Shown: positions 10,144-20,487 of the stretch, piece by piece
Layout of the letters: each line of letters opens with the position of its first letter
Numbering within the stretch: the stretch's first letter is position 1
Assembly (NCBI RefSeq): GCF_010015585.1
Contig: NW_022985113.1
Location: 1-33,734, forward strand
Length of the DNA stretch: 33,734 nt
Direction: 5' to 3'
Source of the DNA: Eremomyces bilateralis CBS 781.70
Taxonomy: Eukaryota > Ascomycota > Dothideomycetes > Eremomycetales > Eremomycetaceae
Made by a program: the position numbers and the translations under genes
Notes under the pieces: generated by a model
Told to the model about the DNA's origin: nothing
The model's input: only the letters and a program-made list of their open reading frames with translations
Databases searched by the model: none

Positions 10144-10371
10144 ATGGCCTCAAGAACTCCCATCATGCGCCTCGTCGCTTCCGCCCGCTCCTACCTCACC
10201 GAAGCCCATCCCATGGCTCGCATGCCCGTCACCACCCGCGCCCACGCCCTCAACACCTCCAAATATTTCCGCCGCGCCGGCCGCACCACCGCCGCATTAC
10301 TCATCGCCATGCCCGTCCTCCTCGGCTGGCCGATCGCCGCCGCCTCCATGCTCAAACGAACCGGGATCTGA
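10144..10371 (+). CDS. Small basic single-TM protein, possibly mitochondrial; frame continues past its TGA
   Basis: The frame encodes 75 residues from the ATG in an AC-rich leader (ACACAATGG). The first 45 residues are basic with almost no acidic residue (SRTPIMRLVASARSYL..., YFRRAGRTT), like a mitochondrial presequence. A hydrophobic helix follows (about 50-68, ALLIAMPVLLGWPIAAASM). It resembles small conserved fungal proteins of unknown function as I remember them, but I cannot name it. Codons strongly favour C in third position. The stop is TGA at 10369-10371 in the context ATC TGA CTC. The same frame then stays open for 68 more codons to 10578. No intron with a plausible donor removes the TGA. 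Confidence 0.7.
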   Translation: MASRTPIMRLVASARSYLTEAHPMARMPVTTRAHALNTSKYFRRAGRTTAALLIAMPVLLGWPIAAASMLKRTGI

Positions 10372-10578
10372 CTCCATGGCCCGGCGTGGGGCTTGTCGAA
10401 GGCGCTGCTGGTTATGGTGGAGGGGTTGGGGGTATCGGGGGAGGACGCCGATGTCGTAAGACGGGGGAGGCCGTGGGAGATTACCGGAATGTCGGATTGG
10501 GATTTGAGGAGGGCGATAGAGCAGGCGGAGGATGCGAGGGTGGTGGTCGAGATGATGGGGAGGGATTTTGGGGAATGA
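10372..10578 (+). other. In-frame coding-like extension after the TGA (possible read-through or broken C-terminal half)
   Basis: After the TGA at 10369 the same frame runs 68 codons to a TGA at 10576. By my count 53 of 68 codons end in G or C, mostly G. The translation looks like a folded protein: LSKALLVMVEGLG, GRPWEITGMSDWDLRR and AIEQAEDARVVVEMMGRDFGE. An in-frame ATG at 10414 could instead begin a separate 54-residue frame. Explanations are stop read-through giving a 144-residue protein, a recent nonsense mutation, an assembly error, or an independent small ORF. The C-terminus (DFGE) is not a peroxisomal PTS1. Confidence 0.5.
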
Positions 10579-11120
10579 TATATGGGTTTGGGAAAGCATG
10601 CATGGCAATCGGAGTTTATGGTGACGGAAAGGCATGTCTGTCGGCAGGAACTGGACTTCTTCTCGGTTCTCATCGAATTTAGAACCATTGGGAAATTCCT
10701 GGTATGACGCTTGTCGTTGGAGGTTGGGATCTACTGTATATAGGTATCCCGTTTCAATCCTTCGAATAATGAAGAATATTGATGAATCTTGGATCCATTT
10801 CCCGTCGTGATTCTTTTTGACCTAGCAAAGTAGACTCCTTAAAGCTGGAGGCGGTCGTCGATCACCAGCACGCCTCCGTCGTTGCGTATCTTGAATGCCG
10901 TACTAAGCCTCGTCATTACATTCGCTTGTTTCATCGGAGCTTGAGTGTGTTGGTGAACAGGCGATGCGCATCTCTCAATGGCTTTGCGGTCGAGTGTCTT
11001 GGAAGCCCTTTATCCTCTTGTATAGTTGATATTGACCGTCGCATCGAGTCGTGCCTGGCTCATCTATACCGTAGGCGAAGCTCCATCGATCACATTTTCG
11101 TCCCGGTCGCAATCGATCGC
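10579..11120. other. Convergent intergenic region
   Basis: This is the space between the end of the 10144 frame and the stop of TRM7, and should contain both 3' UTRs. Open frames here (for example 10926-11129) are short and unlike known proteins. I see nothing else. Confidence 0.5.
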
Positions 11121-13142
11121 TCAGCTTAACATCTTGCTTCCCTCCTCCTGCCTCAACCGAGCTCTTCCACCTTCCACCTCACGATCTTCCTTCATAACGC
11201 CCATCATCTCCTCCAAATCCCCCGCCGTCGCCTCCCATTTCTTTTGATGAATCTTCCCCGTCCCATACTCCTTCGTCTTCCCATACGCCCCCCCTTCCTT
11301 CCGTCGGTGCTCGATCGCTTTGAGATACGGCGCCGCGGTCGGCGGCTGGACGGGATCCAAGTGGAGGTAATCGGCCGGGATTTGATATGTTGTGTCGGAG
11401 TCGAAGGAGCTCAAGTCGCCGCACGCAAGGAATTGGGTCACTTGCGCGTTTCGACGGGCGCGGAACTCTTCGTCGGTCAGCTCCTCGTCGGGAGATGGGT
11501 CTTCCATGGGGAATTCAAGGACGTGGGCGCCATCCTCGCGCACGGTGCGACTCGCTGGGGGTTGCACGGATAAATCGTTCTCATGACGGGTTTCCTTGCT
11601 TTCGCTCGGGACTTTATTGGTTCCTTCCATATCACCGAGCCATGCCATGCCCAATCCGTTTCTTTTAGCCTGTGCAGTTTCGCCCGCGACGTTTTCCTTA
11701 AGTCGCTTCATGGCCGGATCCCACAGCCCGTAAAATCGGAGCGACTCTTCCGAAGCCAGTTCTCCTTCCTTCGGTCTCGGTGGCACAATGTTTCCATAGC
11801 CGAGTTTCATATCCAGGCTGGGTTTGAACCCGTCCGGCAGGTTGAGCCCTTCACAGACCACGAATGCCTCTAAACTGCTCGACCGGCTCGCCTTGGGCTT
11901 GGCGATGGTGACGCGCTCAAAGACCAGGCTCATCTGCGACCAGATGAACTGCGCGTTCGTGGTCGAGCGGAAGATTTTTGCCACGAACTTGCCCCCGGGT
12001 TTGAGGATGCACATCGCCAGGGTCAACGCGGAGTAGAGCAGCTGCGATTGCACGTAGATGTCCATGTCGTGGAGGCCGGTGACATCGGGGGCTCCGTCGC
12101 ATAGGACGAGGTCGACGGGATTGGTCGGGGTGTCGGGGTTGCTCGTGTCACGGCCGGGGTCTAAAGCGTCAAGAAGGCGGGGGATGGTGCTAGGATGGGT
12201 GATATCGGCGCGGATCGTGGTGATGCCCTCGAGCGGCGACATCGGCTGCAGATCGACTGATACGATCTTGACATTTTTCGCGGTCTGGGATTGCTCATCG
12301 CGACTTGAGACACCGGCATCGTGCTCTTCTTGCATCTGTCGCTGGAGTTCGCAGCCGAGACAAGGATTCTTGCCATGAGTGGTGACCGGCTCGCGCGGTA
12401 CGCTCATCATGTGTGGAGGGCCCTCCGGTGGACAGGGCATCTGGAAGTCCTCGTCATCCTCGGCGATATTCCATAGCTCCATCAGGCTCATGTTTGCCTT
12501 TTGTTCTTCCGTGAATGAATCTGAATATTTGGGAGGCAGGTCCCACATATAGTCAGGAATATCTTCCATGTTTTCCCGGAGCCAGTCGTGCCACGAACGT
12601 TTTCGTCTTTCGTCCGGGCTGAGCCGTTTCCATGTGTCCCATGTGTCCAATGTTGTATCTGTAGGTGTCGTTGGCTCCATCCCCGATGGACCCTGCCTTT
12701 CAACGACTTTCTTTCCTTCTTCTACTGAAAGCGTCTCCTGAGCTGGTTCTGGATCCCGCTCTTCGAGGGGTAACCCCTGCTCTTCTAGTATCCGGTTACG
12801 GCATCGTCTACAGGAGCCAGGTAAACGAGGATTCTTAGGCCTAGGAACCCCAAGATCCCAATCCTTATGGTCCTCCAGGATGTCCCTCATGACCAACAGC
12901 TCCTTCAGGGCGCGGTCGACATATGCCGCCCGGCCAAATCGCTCCCCTTTGATCAAGACCCGAGAGAGCACCTGGCTCCAGCTCCCGGGGGCAGCACATA
13001 AGTCCACGACACGTGTCACACCTTCGAAGAGATTGAATTCTTCGTCCAGTTGTAATAGCTTGAAGGCACTGCGTGCCCGCCATCCTTGCTCTTTCGCGAG
13101 ACGATAATAGATATCTCGCTTGTCCTTGGAGGACTTTCCCAT
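11121..13142 (-). CDS. TRM7: tRNA 2'-O-ribose methyltransferase TRM7 (FtsJ/RrmJ family) with large insertion
   Basis: TRM7 methylates the ribose at positions 32 and 34 of the anticodon loop of some tRNAs, using AdoMet, in the cytoplasm. This single exon encodes 673 residues; yeast Trm7 has about 310. The N-terminus MGKSSKDKRDIYYRLAKEQG is family-typical. The AdoMet site is VVDLCAAPGSW at 45-55. The catalytic tetrad fits K28, D349 (LCDGAPD), K389 (GGKFVAKIFR) and E425 (SSLEAF). An insertion of about 210 residues (78-287) separates the AdoMet loop from VKIVSVDLQPMSPLEG. It carries two CxxC pairs, C111-RR-C114 and C261-LG-C264, and a Trp-rich acidic middle. A C-terminal extension of about 220 residues ends in a charged tail. 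The gene is divergent from MAK5, 337 bp away. Confidence 0.93.
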   Translation of the reverse strand: MGKSSKDKRDIYYRLAKEQGWRARSAFKLLQLDEEFNLFEGVTRVVDLCAAPGSWSQVLSRVLIKGERFGRAAYVDRALKELLVMRDILEDHKDWDLGVPRPKNPRLPGSCRRCRNRILEEQGLPLEERDPEPAQETLSVEEGKKVVERQGPSGMEPTTPTDTTLDTWDTWKRLSPDERRKRSWHDWLRENMEDIPDYMWDLPPKYSDSFTEEQKANMSLMELWNIAEDDEDFQMPCPPEGPPHMMSVPREPVTTHGKNPCLGCELQRQMQEEHDAGVSSRDEQSQTAKNVKIVSVDLQPMSPLEGITTIRADITHPSTIPRLLDALDPGRDTSNPDTPTNPVDLVLCDGAPDVTGLHDMDIYVQSQLLYSALTLAMCILKPGGKFVAKIFRSTTNAQFIWSQMSLVFERVTIAKPKASRSSSLEAFVVCEGLNLPDGFKPSLDMKLGYGNIVPPRPKEGELASEESLRFYGLWDPAMKRLKENVAGETAQAKRNGLGMAWLGDMEGTNKVPSESKETRHENDLSVQPPASRTVREDGAHVLEFPMEDPSPDEELTDEEFRARRNAQVTQFLACGDLSSFDSDTTYQIPADYLHLDPVQPPTAAPYLKAIEHRRKEGGAYGKTKEYGTGKIHQKKWEATAGDLEEMMGVMKEDREVEGGRARLRQEEGSKMLS

Positions 13143-13479
13143 CGTGAATCTATAGAAGAGTTTTGTGAGATATGGGATAGACTATGGGTTATAGGGTGAT
13201 ATCATCGTCTATAAATTTTTATTCTAACCAGGGAGTAACAATGGATGTGAGAATGAGGAACTACTGAGCGTCGTCGAGTCTCTAGTAGAAATTCAAACTG
13301 GAAATTTTACGCGGAGCAGGGTCCGTGCGCCCGGCTAAACTTGAAAGAATGAAAGTTGAAGCAGAAGAGTTGAGGCACCCCAATGAAATTTATTTCTCGA
13401 CATATTTCCGTCATCTTGAACTTTGAAACAAGAACCCGAATTTCAAGAGCGCCCTGCGTTCGTCGACTCTCCAATAAAC
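13143..13479. promoter_or_regulatory. Shared divergent promoter of TRM7 and MAK5
   Basis: 337 bp separate the two start codons, so both genes must be driven from here. The region has AT-rich runs (AAATTTTTATT near 13214, GGAAATTTTACG near 13301) that partly resemble the RRPE element of yeast ribosome-biogenesis genes, but the match is weak. Both products act in RNA maturation, which would suit co-regulation. Confidence 0.5.
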
Positions 13480-15823
13480 ATGACGACCTTAGAAGGCAAG
13501 AAGCGAAAGCTTCCGCCGAAGGTTGCAGCCATGCTCGCACGTAAACGCATGAAACTTCAACCCGGATCCTCCACTACGCCGAAAGTCACAGCGAACGAAC
13601 CGCGACCTTCGAGCGAGCTACGTGAGCGAGGCAAGACTGTGAGGCTGGATCAGCTGAAATGGAAGGAGGTAGAACTGCCCGATCGTTTGGACGACTATGA
13701 GGGTTTCTTCGGGTTAGAAGAAGTCGACGATGTGGAAATTGTTCGAGATGCTGCCGCCAGCACCTTGACTTATAAGACACATACCGAGAACATCCTTTCA
13801 GATAGGGAGCGACAAGAACTTCAGAAGCAGAAGCAGAAACCACCGCATGAAGATTATGAAGATAAGGATGTCAATGAGGAAAGTCCACCGCCTGATGCTG
13901 CCGGCGATGATGAAGAAGAAGAAGAAGAAAAAGCCGAAGTCGACAACGAAGAAGAGTGGGGTGGCTTCGACTCAGATTCTGCAGAGGACAATGACATGGA
14001 AGCGGACGAGAATACTGGTGACTTTGGGATAAACCCATTCCAGGGTTTAGTGGAAGAGTCTTTGGATGCTAGTAACGGCGTTGATGTCAGCGCATGGGCG
14101 CAGCTCCAGCTCTCCCAAGATTCGTTAGCTTCATTATCCCGATTGGGCTTTGCGAAGCCGACAGCAATTCAGGAATTATCCATCCCTGAGATAATGGCTG
14201 GCCGTGATGTCATTGGAAAAGCCTCCACAGGTTCTGGCAAGACGCTCGCATTTGGCATACCTATTTTCGAGCGAATCCTCGGCCAATCCACCGGCGACGA
14301 GCATCCCGAAACCGAAACTCCAAGCGAAGAACACACCCCTACTGCCTTGGTACTATCGCCTACGAGAGAACTCGCACACCAAATTACCAAACATCTTCAG
14401 CTATTGGCCTCGGGCGTCCCGAACCGCACCATACGTGTCGTGCCAGTAACGGGAGGCCTCTCGATCCAGAAGCAACGTCGCTTACTGTCAAACGCTGACA
14501 TAGTCGTCGGGACTCCCGGCAGAATGTGGGAAGTCATGGGTGATAGCAATGGTGTCATTGACCAGCTGAAACGCATTTCATTCCTGGTCGTGGACGAAGC
14601 GGACCGACTGCTCAGTGAAGGGCACTTCAAAGAAGTGGAAGATATCTTGGATTCGCTCGACAAGAGCACAGATGAAAATGAGACCGTCTCGCAAGAATCG
14701 ACCCGTCAGACCCTGGTCTTTTCCGCGACGTTCCACAAAGGACTGCAGCAGCGACTGAAAGGGAGCAAAAAGAGAGATACACGATTCCTAGACCCAAAGG
14801 AGTCGATGGAGTATCTAATCAAGAAACTCAGGTTTAAAGAAGAGCGGCCGAAATTTTTGGACGCGAATCCAGAGGAACAAATGGCGGAGAATCTGAAAGA
14901 GGGAGTGTTGGAATGCCCGGCGATGGAGAAGGTAGCTGCCACTGCTCTCACTCAAATTCAAATCTCTAACATCATCACAGGACCTATATCTATACGCTAC
15001 TCTGCTCTTGAATTCGTCCAAACGGACAATCGTCTTCTCGAATAGTATTCACGCTGTTCGCCGAGTGACAGCCTCCTTGCAAGCGCTGAATCAACCAGCT
15101 GTAGCTCTCCATTCCCACATGCCTCAAAAGGCGCGTTTGCGCTCCCTTGAACGATTCGCAGCAGCCGGCGCGAACTCAAAGTCCGCCGCTCGATCAATCC
15201 TAATCGCCACCGACGTGGCAGCACGCGGTCTCGATATCCCAGACACGGAAACCATCATTCACTACCATGTTCCTCAGACAGCCGACTTCTACGTTCATCG
15301 GTCCGGGCGGACGGCCCGTGCCGGTGCGAATGGGAAGTCAATCATGCTCTGCAGCCCTGAAGAAGTAGGCGGGGTACGCCGATTGATCCACAAGGTGCAT
15401 CCGAACAGCAAGTCCGCCATTCGCTCGCTCGGCATTGACCGACGACTGGTGGGGAAACTGAAGGGGCGATTGACGCTGGCGCAGAAGATCGCGAACGCGG
15501 AACTCAGCAACGCGAAGGAGAAGGTGAATGACTCGTGGGTCGATCAAGCGAAAGAAGACCTGGGGATTGACAGTGAAGAAGAGCGAGATTGGGCGGAGAA
15601 GGAGGGTAGAGGTCGTGGGTGGCAGAAGAGTGAGAAGTCGAAGGTCGGCTCGGCGGAGCTGAAAAGTTTCCGGAGGGAGCTTAAAGCTTTGCTTCAAACG
15701 AAGATCAATACGGGCTTTAGTGAACGGTATCCCACTACAGGGGATATGGATATTGAGGAGTTGAAGCGGGGGCTGCATGGTGACTTCATTGGAAAGGTTC
15801 CTAATCTGGAGTGGAATTCCTAG
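13480..15823 (+). CDS. MAK5: DEAD-box ATP-dependent RNA helicase MAK5
   Basis: Mak5 is a nucleolar helicase needed for 60S ribosomal subunit assembly. Exons 13480-14931 and 14981-15823 join over a 49-bp intron to give 764 residues, close to other fungal Mak5 proteins. The lysine-rich start (LEGKKRKLPPKVAAMLARKRMKL) resembles a nuclear signal. An acidic region (about 125-185, DDEEEEEEKAE) precedes the helicase core. Motifs seen are the Q motif (GFAKPTAIQ), ASTGSGKT at 248-255, PTREL at 294-298, TPGR, DEAD at 372-375, SATF for motif III, TIVFSNS for motif IV, ATDVAARGLD for motif V and HRSGRTARAG at 590. The splice restores EKDLYLYATLLLNSSKRTIVF. The first ATG in the frame is 13480. Confidence 0.96.
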
Positions 15824-16341
15824 AAGAGTTCCATAGCTTATCGAGATCTCCTCAGGCAATAGAATGATTGGCTTTGGAGTCGTGCATCGAAGAAAGGCGT
15901 TGTGTTCTGGTAATCGCAGCACCCAGATGAGTGTTCGGGATTTTAAACACCGGCATAATTGAGCACATTTAAGCCCTCAGCGTATATCATCTAAAAGATC
16001 TCATTGAGACTATATTTGCCATATTTCGATATTGGGTGAATAGAGGCATTGCTGTTCTTCCAAAGCCATCTCGGATATGTATTCTGTCCTGTGGCGGTGC
16101 GTATGTTGTTCTGGCAACGGAACGCGTTCAAAATCCATGTGGCGTCATCACATCAAATTGTCATATCAACTCTCAGCTGCTTGAATCATCCCCATGGACA
16201 CAAATCCGTGGTTCACTCTCCTCAGATATCACATCGGTCCCAACGCTCGACTGTCTCAGGATTTCAAATAGAAAACCCGCCCGCGTAAGGTTCGTTGCGA
16301 AACTAGCTTTGTCGTTTGATATGAAACTATACTGAGCTAAT
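15824..16341. other. Intergenic region between MAK5 and the Uls1-like gene
   Basis: This 518-bp region has the MAK5 3' UTR and the upstream region of the next gene. The overlapping short frames at 16036-16335 have no recognisable similarity. I see no RNA gene or repeat. Confidence 0.5.
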
Positions 16342-19300
16342 ATGACGGATAGGCAAGCGCTTGAAAAGGAACTTGATCGTTTGACGCAAAAGTACCAAGC
16401 CAACAACGCGAACAAAGAATCCTCGTCCCCCAAACACGACTCCTACACCTAAACTTGACCGAAACCTCCTCGTCTGAATCCCGAGGCCAGAAAAACGAGA
16501 AATCCTCATCCCCAAAACACGACCTTCGCTGGCACCGAGCTCGACCGAGACGTCCTCGAATTCTGCTCTGCACTCAGTTAAACAGGGTCCGCAAGAAGGA
16601 ACTGAGGAAATATACAACACAGTCCAAGTCAGAAACGGGGAGACTATCGTTGAACACCACGATCGAAGTGTACCGCGCTCTTCTTCCACCAGCACACCGG
16701 ATTTCGATGCCAACAGCCCTTCTGGATTCCTAGCATCGATTGCGTCGTATCAGTCGTTATCCGACAGTCTACTCTTCGTGTCATCATCAAAGGATAGTGC
16801 TTCCAATACTTACGACGAAATGGTGAACGACCGGGAGCCTCCGCAGGCATACTCTTCGGGGAAAGCGTCAGCAACAAATCCTGGACCAGAACAAGACCCC
16901 TCTGCACGGAACGGTTTGAATTCATCAGGCGCAATGGGCCAACCTAAACATGATAACACAAGCAAATCTATGCCCAAGTCGCCCAAAAGAGATCCCCTTC
17001 GAGAAACGGTCAATGTCCAGCCCGTGTTTGGTCAACCAACGCCGCCAAAGAATCGGTCAGGGGGAATGTCGCATCTTTTTAATGTGCCGAAGCCTGGCCA
17101 GCCTCGACCGGAACATCACCGACCTCAGCAGACACAAACTCTGAATGCCTCTGCCGGTGTTCAACCTGGAACGGCTGCCTACGGTGCCGCCATGAACTCA
17201 GCATTAAACCCTACAAATTCGCAGCGACCGGGTTCCAATGGACTCCAGCATGGCCACTCAGCCCCAGCATTCAGATACCCGCCCGGGTTTGCACCAGCTT
17301 ACACACCGGCTATGAGCCAGCAGCCCACCGCTCACCAGAGGCCAGTCGCGATTCAAAGGCCCTCAAATCCACCATACCCTTACCAACCAGCTACGAAGCC
17401 TGTATTCTCAGCCCACGCCCATGGCGGGTTCACTGCAGTCAATATCCCATCGAGAAATACCATTGATCTCACTGGTGATGGTGACGATGTTTACGGCGGC
17501 TTTGACCCTAACAAAGCTTTTGGTGATGACAAATTCGGCGCACCCGACCCATTCCAATATAGAGACCCCGATCAGGCCGACAAGGACCTGAAAGATCTTC
17601 TCTCCGGACATTTCGGCGATGATGAGGATGTGCCCAAGCTACGGCTGCGGAAGCGTAAAGTTGCGGCGGCCAAGAAAGAGGAAAAGAGGACAGGTGCTGA
17701 TGCACTTGCTGCCAAGCTGGGAGCCCTCGATGTTAAAGACAAAGAGGAAGAGAAGAAGGCGGAAGAGGATGAGGATGAGGACGAAGAGGACGGAACCGTG
17801 GATGGTTTGGCGGTAAAATTGCTTCCTCACCAGGTTGAGGGGGTGGCTTGGATGATCGACCGCGAGAACGGTAAACGCAAGAAAAATGGGGTGCTCCCAA
17901 GAGGTGGAATTCTTGCAGACGACATGGGAGTCGGCAAGACGATTCAAGCTATTGCACTGATTATGACCAACCCACGTCCTGTAGCGGAATTATCGGCAGC
18001 AACGAAGCCGACTACGAAGAAGGACAAGATGCCTTCCTCTATAAGCAAGTGCACACTGATAGTTGCGCCGGTTGCCGTTGTCTCGCAATGGCAGGAAGAG
18101 ATCAAGGATAAAGTTTCTCCCGGACATGCCCCTCGCGTATTGGTTCATCATGGGGCGAAACGGAGCAAGTCGGCTAAAGAGCTGGAGAAGCATGATATCG
18201 TCATTACAACCTTCGGGATCCTTCACACGGAGCACGCAGCGTCGTCTAATGAACCTGACGGGCCGAAAGCTCCGCTCTTCGGTGTTCGATGGTACCGTGT
18301 CATCTTGGACGAAGCACAGAATATCAAGAATAGGTCTGCGAAGTGCACTCAAGCGGCCTATGCTCTCGATAGCTGGTACCGCTGGTGCCTCACCGGAACT
18401 CCGATGCAAAACAACTTGGACGAGCTTCAAAGCCTAATCCGATTCCTGAGAATAAAGCCATACAGCGATTTTAAAATGTGGAAAGAGCAGATCTCCGGTC
18501 CTCTGAAGAATGGAAGAGGGAACCTTGCCATGAAGAGGCTTAATTACTTTTTGAAGGCGATCATGAAGCGGCGGCTGAAAACCATCCTCCAAGAGCCAGG
18601 GGCGTTAAGTTTTGGTAAGAAAGCCGAGGACGAGGAGCACAAGAAGAGCGCGTTCACAATTGTGGACAAGACCGTCGAGATTATCGAGGCGGAGTTCAAC
18701 GAACGAGAGCGTCGATTCTATGAACGCCTTGTGGACCGGGCACAAGCAAACTTAAACCAAATGATGGGTGCTGAGCGTAAAGATTACATCGGAGCGCTTG
18801 TCCTCCTATTAAGACTTCGACAAGCCTGCAATCATCCAGACCTAGTGGGAGAAGTTCTTGACTCTGAGCAAGATGCTCTGGACGAAGTGCAAACAGTTCC
18901 ACAAACTCCGAGGAAGACCACAGGCCAGAGCGAGGATATTGATGACCTCGCAAACATGCTGGGCGGACTGAGTGTTGTCAAAAAGAAGTGCGACGTTTGT
19001 CAGATCACAATAGCCCCCGAGGCAGTCCGACGAGGCGAGCTCCGATGCGAGGAGTGCGAGGATGACCTTGCAGATCAATCACCGCGAGAGGACTTCAAGA
19101 AGGGGAGCAGCAAACACGGTTCGAAGAAGTCGGATAGTCGCCGAAATCGCAGAGTGGTCTTGGATAGTGATGAGGAGGAGGAGGAAGAGGCTGACTGGGT
19201 CGTGCCCGAGTCGGAACGCCAGGTTGCAGACCTAGGGAAAGCTGGCGGGACAGATGATGAGGATGTCGAAGGCGGAGGTGAATCGATCAATTCGGAGGAC

Positions 19301-20180
19301 TCCGATACAGATGAAGAGTCTGAAGAACGAACTAAACCGTCAAGAACACGTCACCGGGGTCCCATTGAACTCTCCAGTGGCTCAGAGGGTGATTCGGATG
19401 AAGATGGGCTGGAGACAGTAAAGTGTCCCATGACGTCAACCAAGATTCGGTATTTGCTGGGCATCCTCGAGAAGGAAACTCCGGAACACAAGGTTATTGT
19501 GTTCTCTCAATTCACGAGCATGCTGAACTTGATCGAACCGTTCCTACACAGAAGCGGATATCGTTTCGTGCGATATGACGGGAGCATGCGGCCGGACGTT
19601 CGAGATTACAACATCAATCAGCTGCGTAACGACAAGAAGACGCGCATATTACTCTGCAGTCTCAAATGCGGCGGTGTTGGACTGAACCTTACAGCCGCTT
19701 CGCGAGTCGTCCTCGTGGAACCTTTTTGGAATCCGGTAAGTTGAAACTCCCTCATGTATCTCACTGTGTGATGGACTTTGTCTAACCTTGGGGGAACAGT
19801 TCGCCGAGTCTCAAGCCATTGATCGAGTCCATCGCATCAATCAAACCAAAGCAGTCCATGTGTACCGGTTAACCGTTGCCGACACTGTAGAGGCGAAGAT
19901 CCTTCGGCTACAAGAAGCAAAGCAGGCTCTTGCAAACGCAGCCATCGAAGGCGGCAGCCGCAAGGACGCGCAGAAATTGAGCTTCGAAGACATATTGAAG
20001 CTTTTCGGACGCGATGCGGAGACCAAGCATGACGAGGAGAATCGCAGGTACGGGCGAGTGGATGAGCGCTTGCATCAGGCGGGTTCCCAGGCGATTGATC
20101 TCGTGAGGCAGGTGGCCCGGACGGGTGGCTCTCAGGGGCGGGCCGAGAGGGTAGAGCATCCGGTATACGGCAGGAGATGA
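16342..20180 (+). CDS. Uls1-like SNF2-family DNA translocase with SUMO-interacting motifs and a C4 RING remnant
   Basis: The product is a SNF2 ATPase of the Rad5/Uls1 (S. pombe Rrp1/2) group, acting on chromatin and SUMO-modified proteins. My model has exons 16342-16391, 16486-19735 and 19800-20180, giving 1,226 residues; the 3' intron (64 bp, TCTAAC branch) is clear. The first intron (16392-16485, weak acceptor CGAG) is a guess. Coding-like sequence runs upstream of the first in-frame ATG of the main exon (16820), which would give 1,098 residues. In the long model, a SIM TIDLTGDGDD is at 342, motif I ADDMGVGKT near 494 and DEAQ at 625. CDVC...CEEC starts at 852, a second SIM-like PIELSSGSEGDSDED at 976, and the QAIDRVHRINQ box at 1105. 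Only four cysteines remain where Uls1 has a C3HC4 RING. The N-terminal third is disordered. Confidence 0.85.
16412..16565 (+). repeat. Imperfect 83-bp tandem duplication at the 5' end of the Uls1-like gene
   Basis: The stretch beginning AATCCTCGTCCCCCAAACAC at 16418 recurs as AATCCTCATCCCCAAAACAC at 16501, offset 83 bp. Similarity continues through ACTTGACCGAAACCTCCTCG and GCTCGACCGAGACGTCCTCG. Because 83 is not a multiple of three, the copies lie in different frames. Read in matching frames they give ILVPQTR...TETSSSES and ILIPKTR...TETSSNSA. In my gene model copy 1 is within intron 1 and copy 2 is coding. Confidence 0.7.
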
Positions 20181-20487
20181 GACGCGAGATCAAATGATCT
20201 AGCGTTTAATCCTTTGCTAGACCCTCTCCTGCTGCTGGCATCTTGATGGGGTTTCCGATTCGAGACTGTCTGGATATATGGTCAGGCGTTGGTTATGGAC
20301 CTGGAGCGACTGCGCACGGAAGACTTCCAAATGACTTTATGACATCATGTAGATTTCGGTTTTGCATATTCAAGTTTCTTTCCCTTTGGTACAAAGTCCA
20401 TTTAGAGCGCCCTTCTCGGCATCAATTTTCAGAAATACAGAAGCCCATTAGAGTCATAAATCCCTTCTCGCCAACCCCAGTCCGCGT
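20181..20487. other. Convergent intergenic region
   Basis: This 307-bp gap lies between the stops of the Uls1-like gene and the DUF427 gene. It should contain both 3' UTRs. I see nothing else in it. Confidence 0.5.

Noticed and set aside
10191-10688. 165-residue minus-strand open frame opposite the small TM protein gene
   Set aside because: It is a shadow of the strong third-base bias in the plus-strand frame. The TATA box and pyrimidine-rich leader support the plus strand.
12990-13025. CACGTG palindrome near 13010 as a regulatory site
   Set aside because: It lies inside TRM7 coding sequence (RVVDL region), where it is explained by codons.
16327-16713. 128-residue minus-strand open frame over the 5' end of the Uls1-like gene
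   Set aside because: It lies antisense to coding sequence that joins naturally to the SNF2 frame, and its translation is low-complexity Ser/Arg/Val without known similarity.
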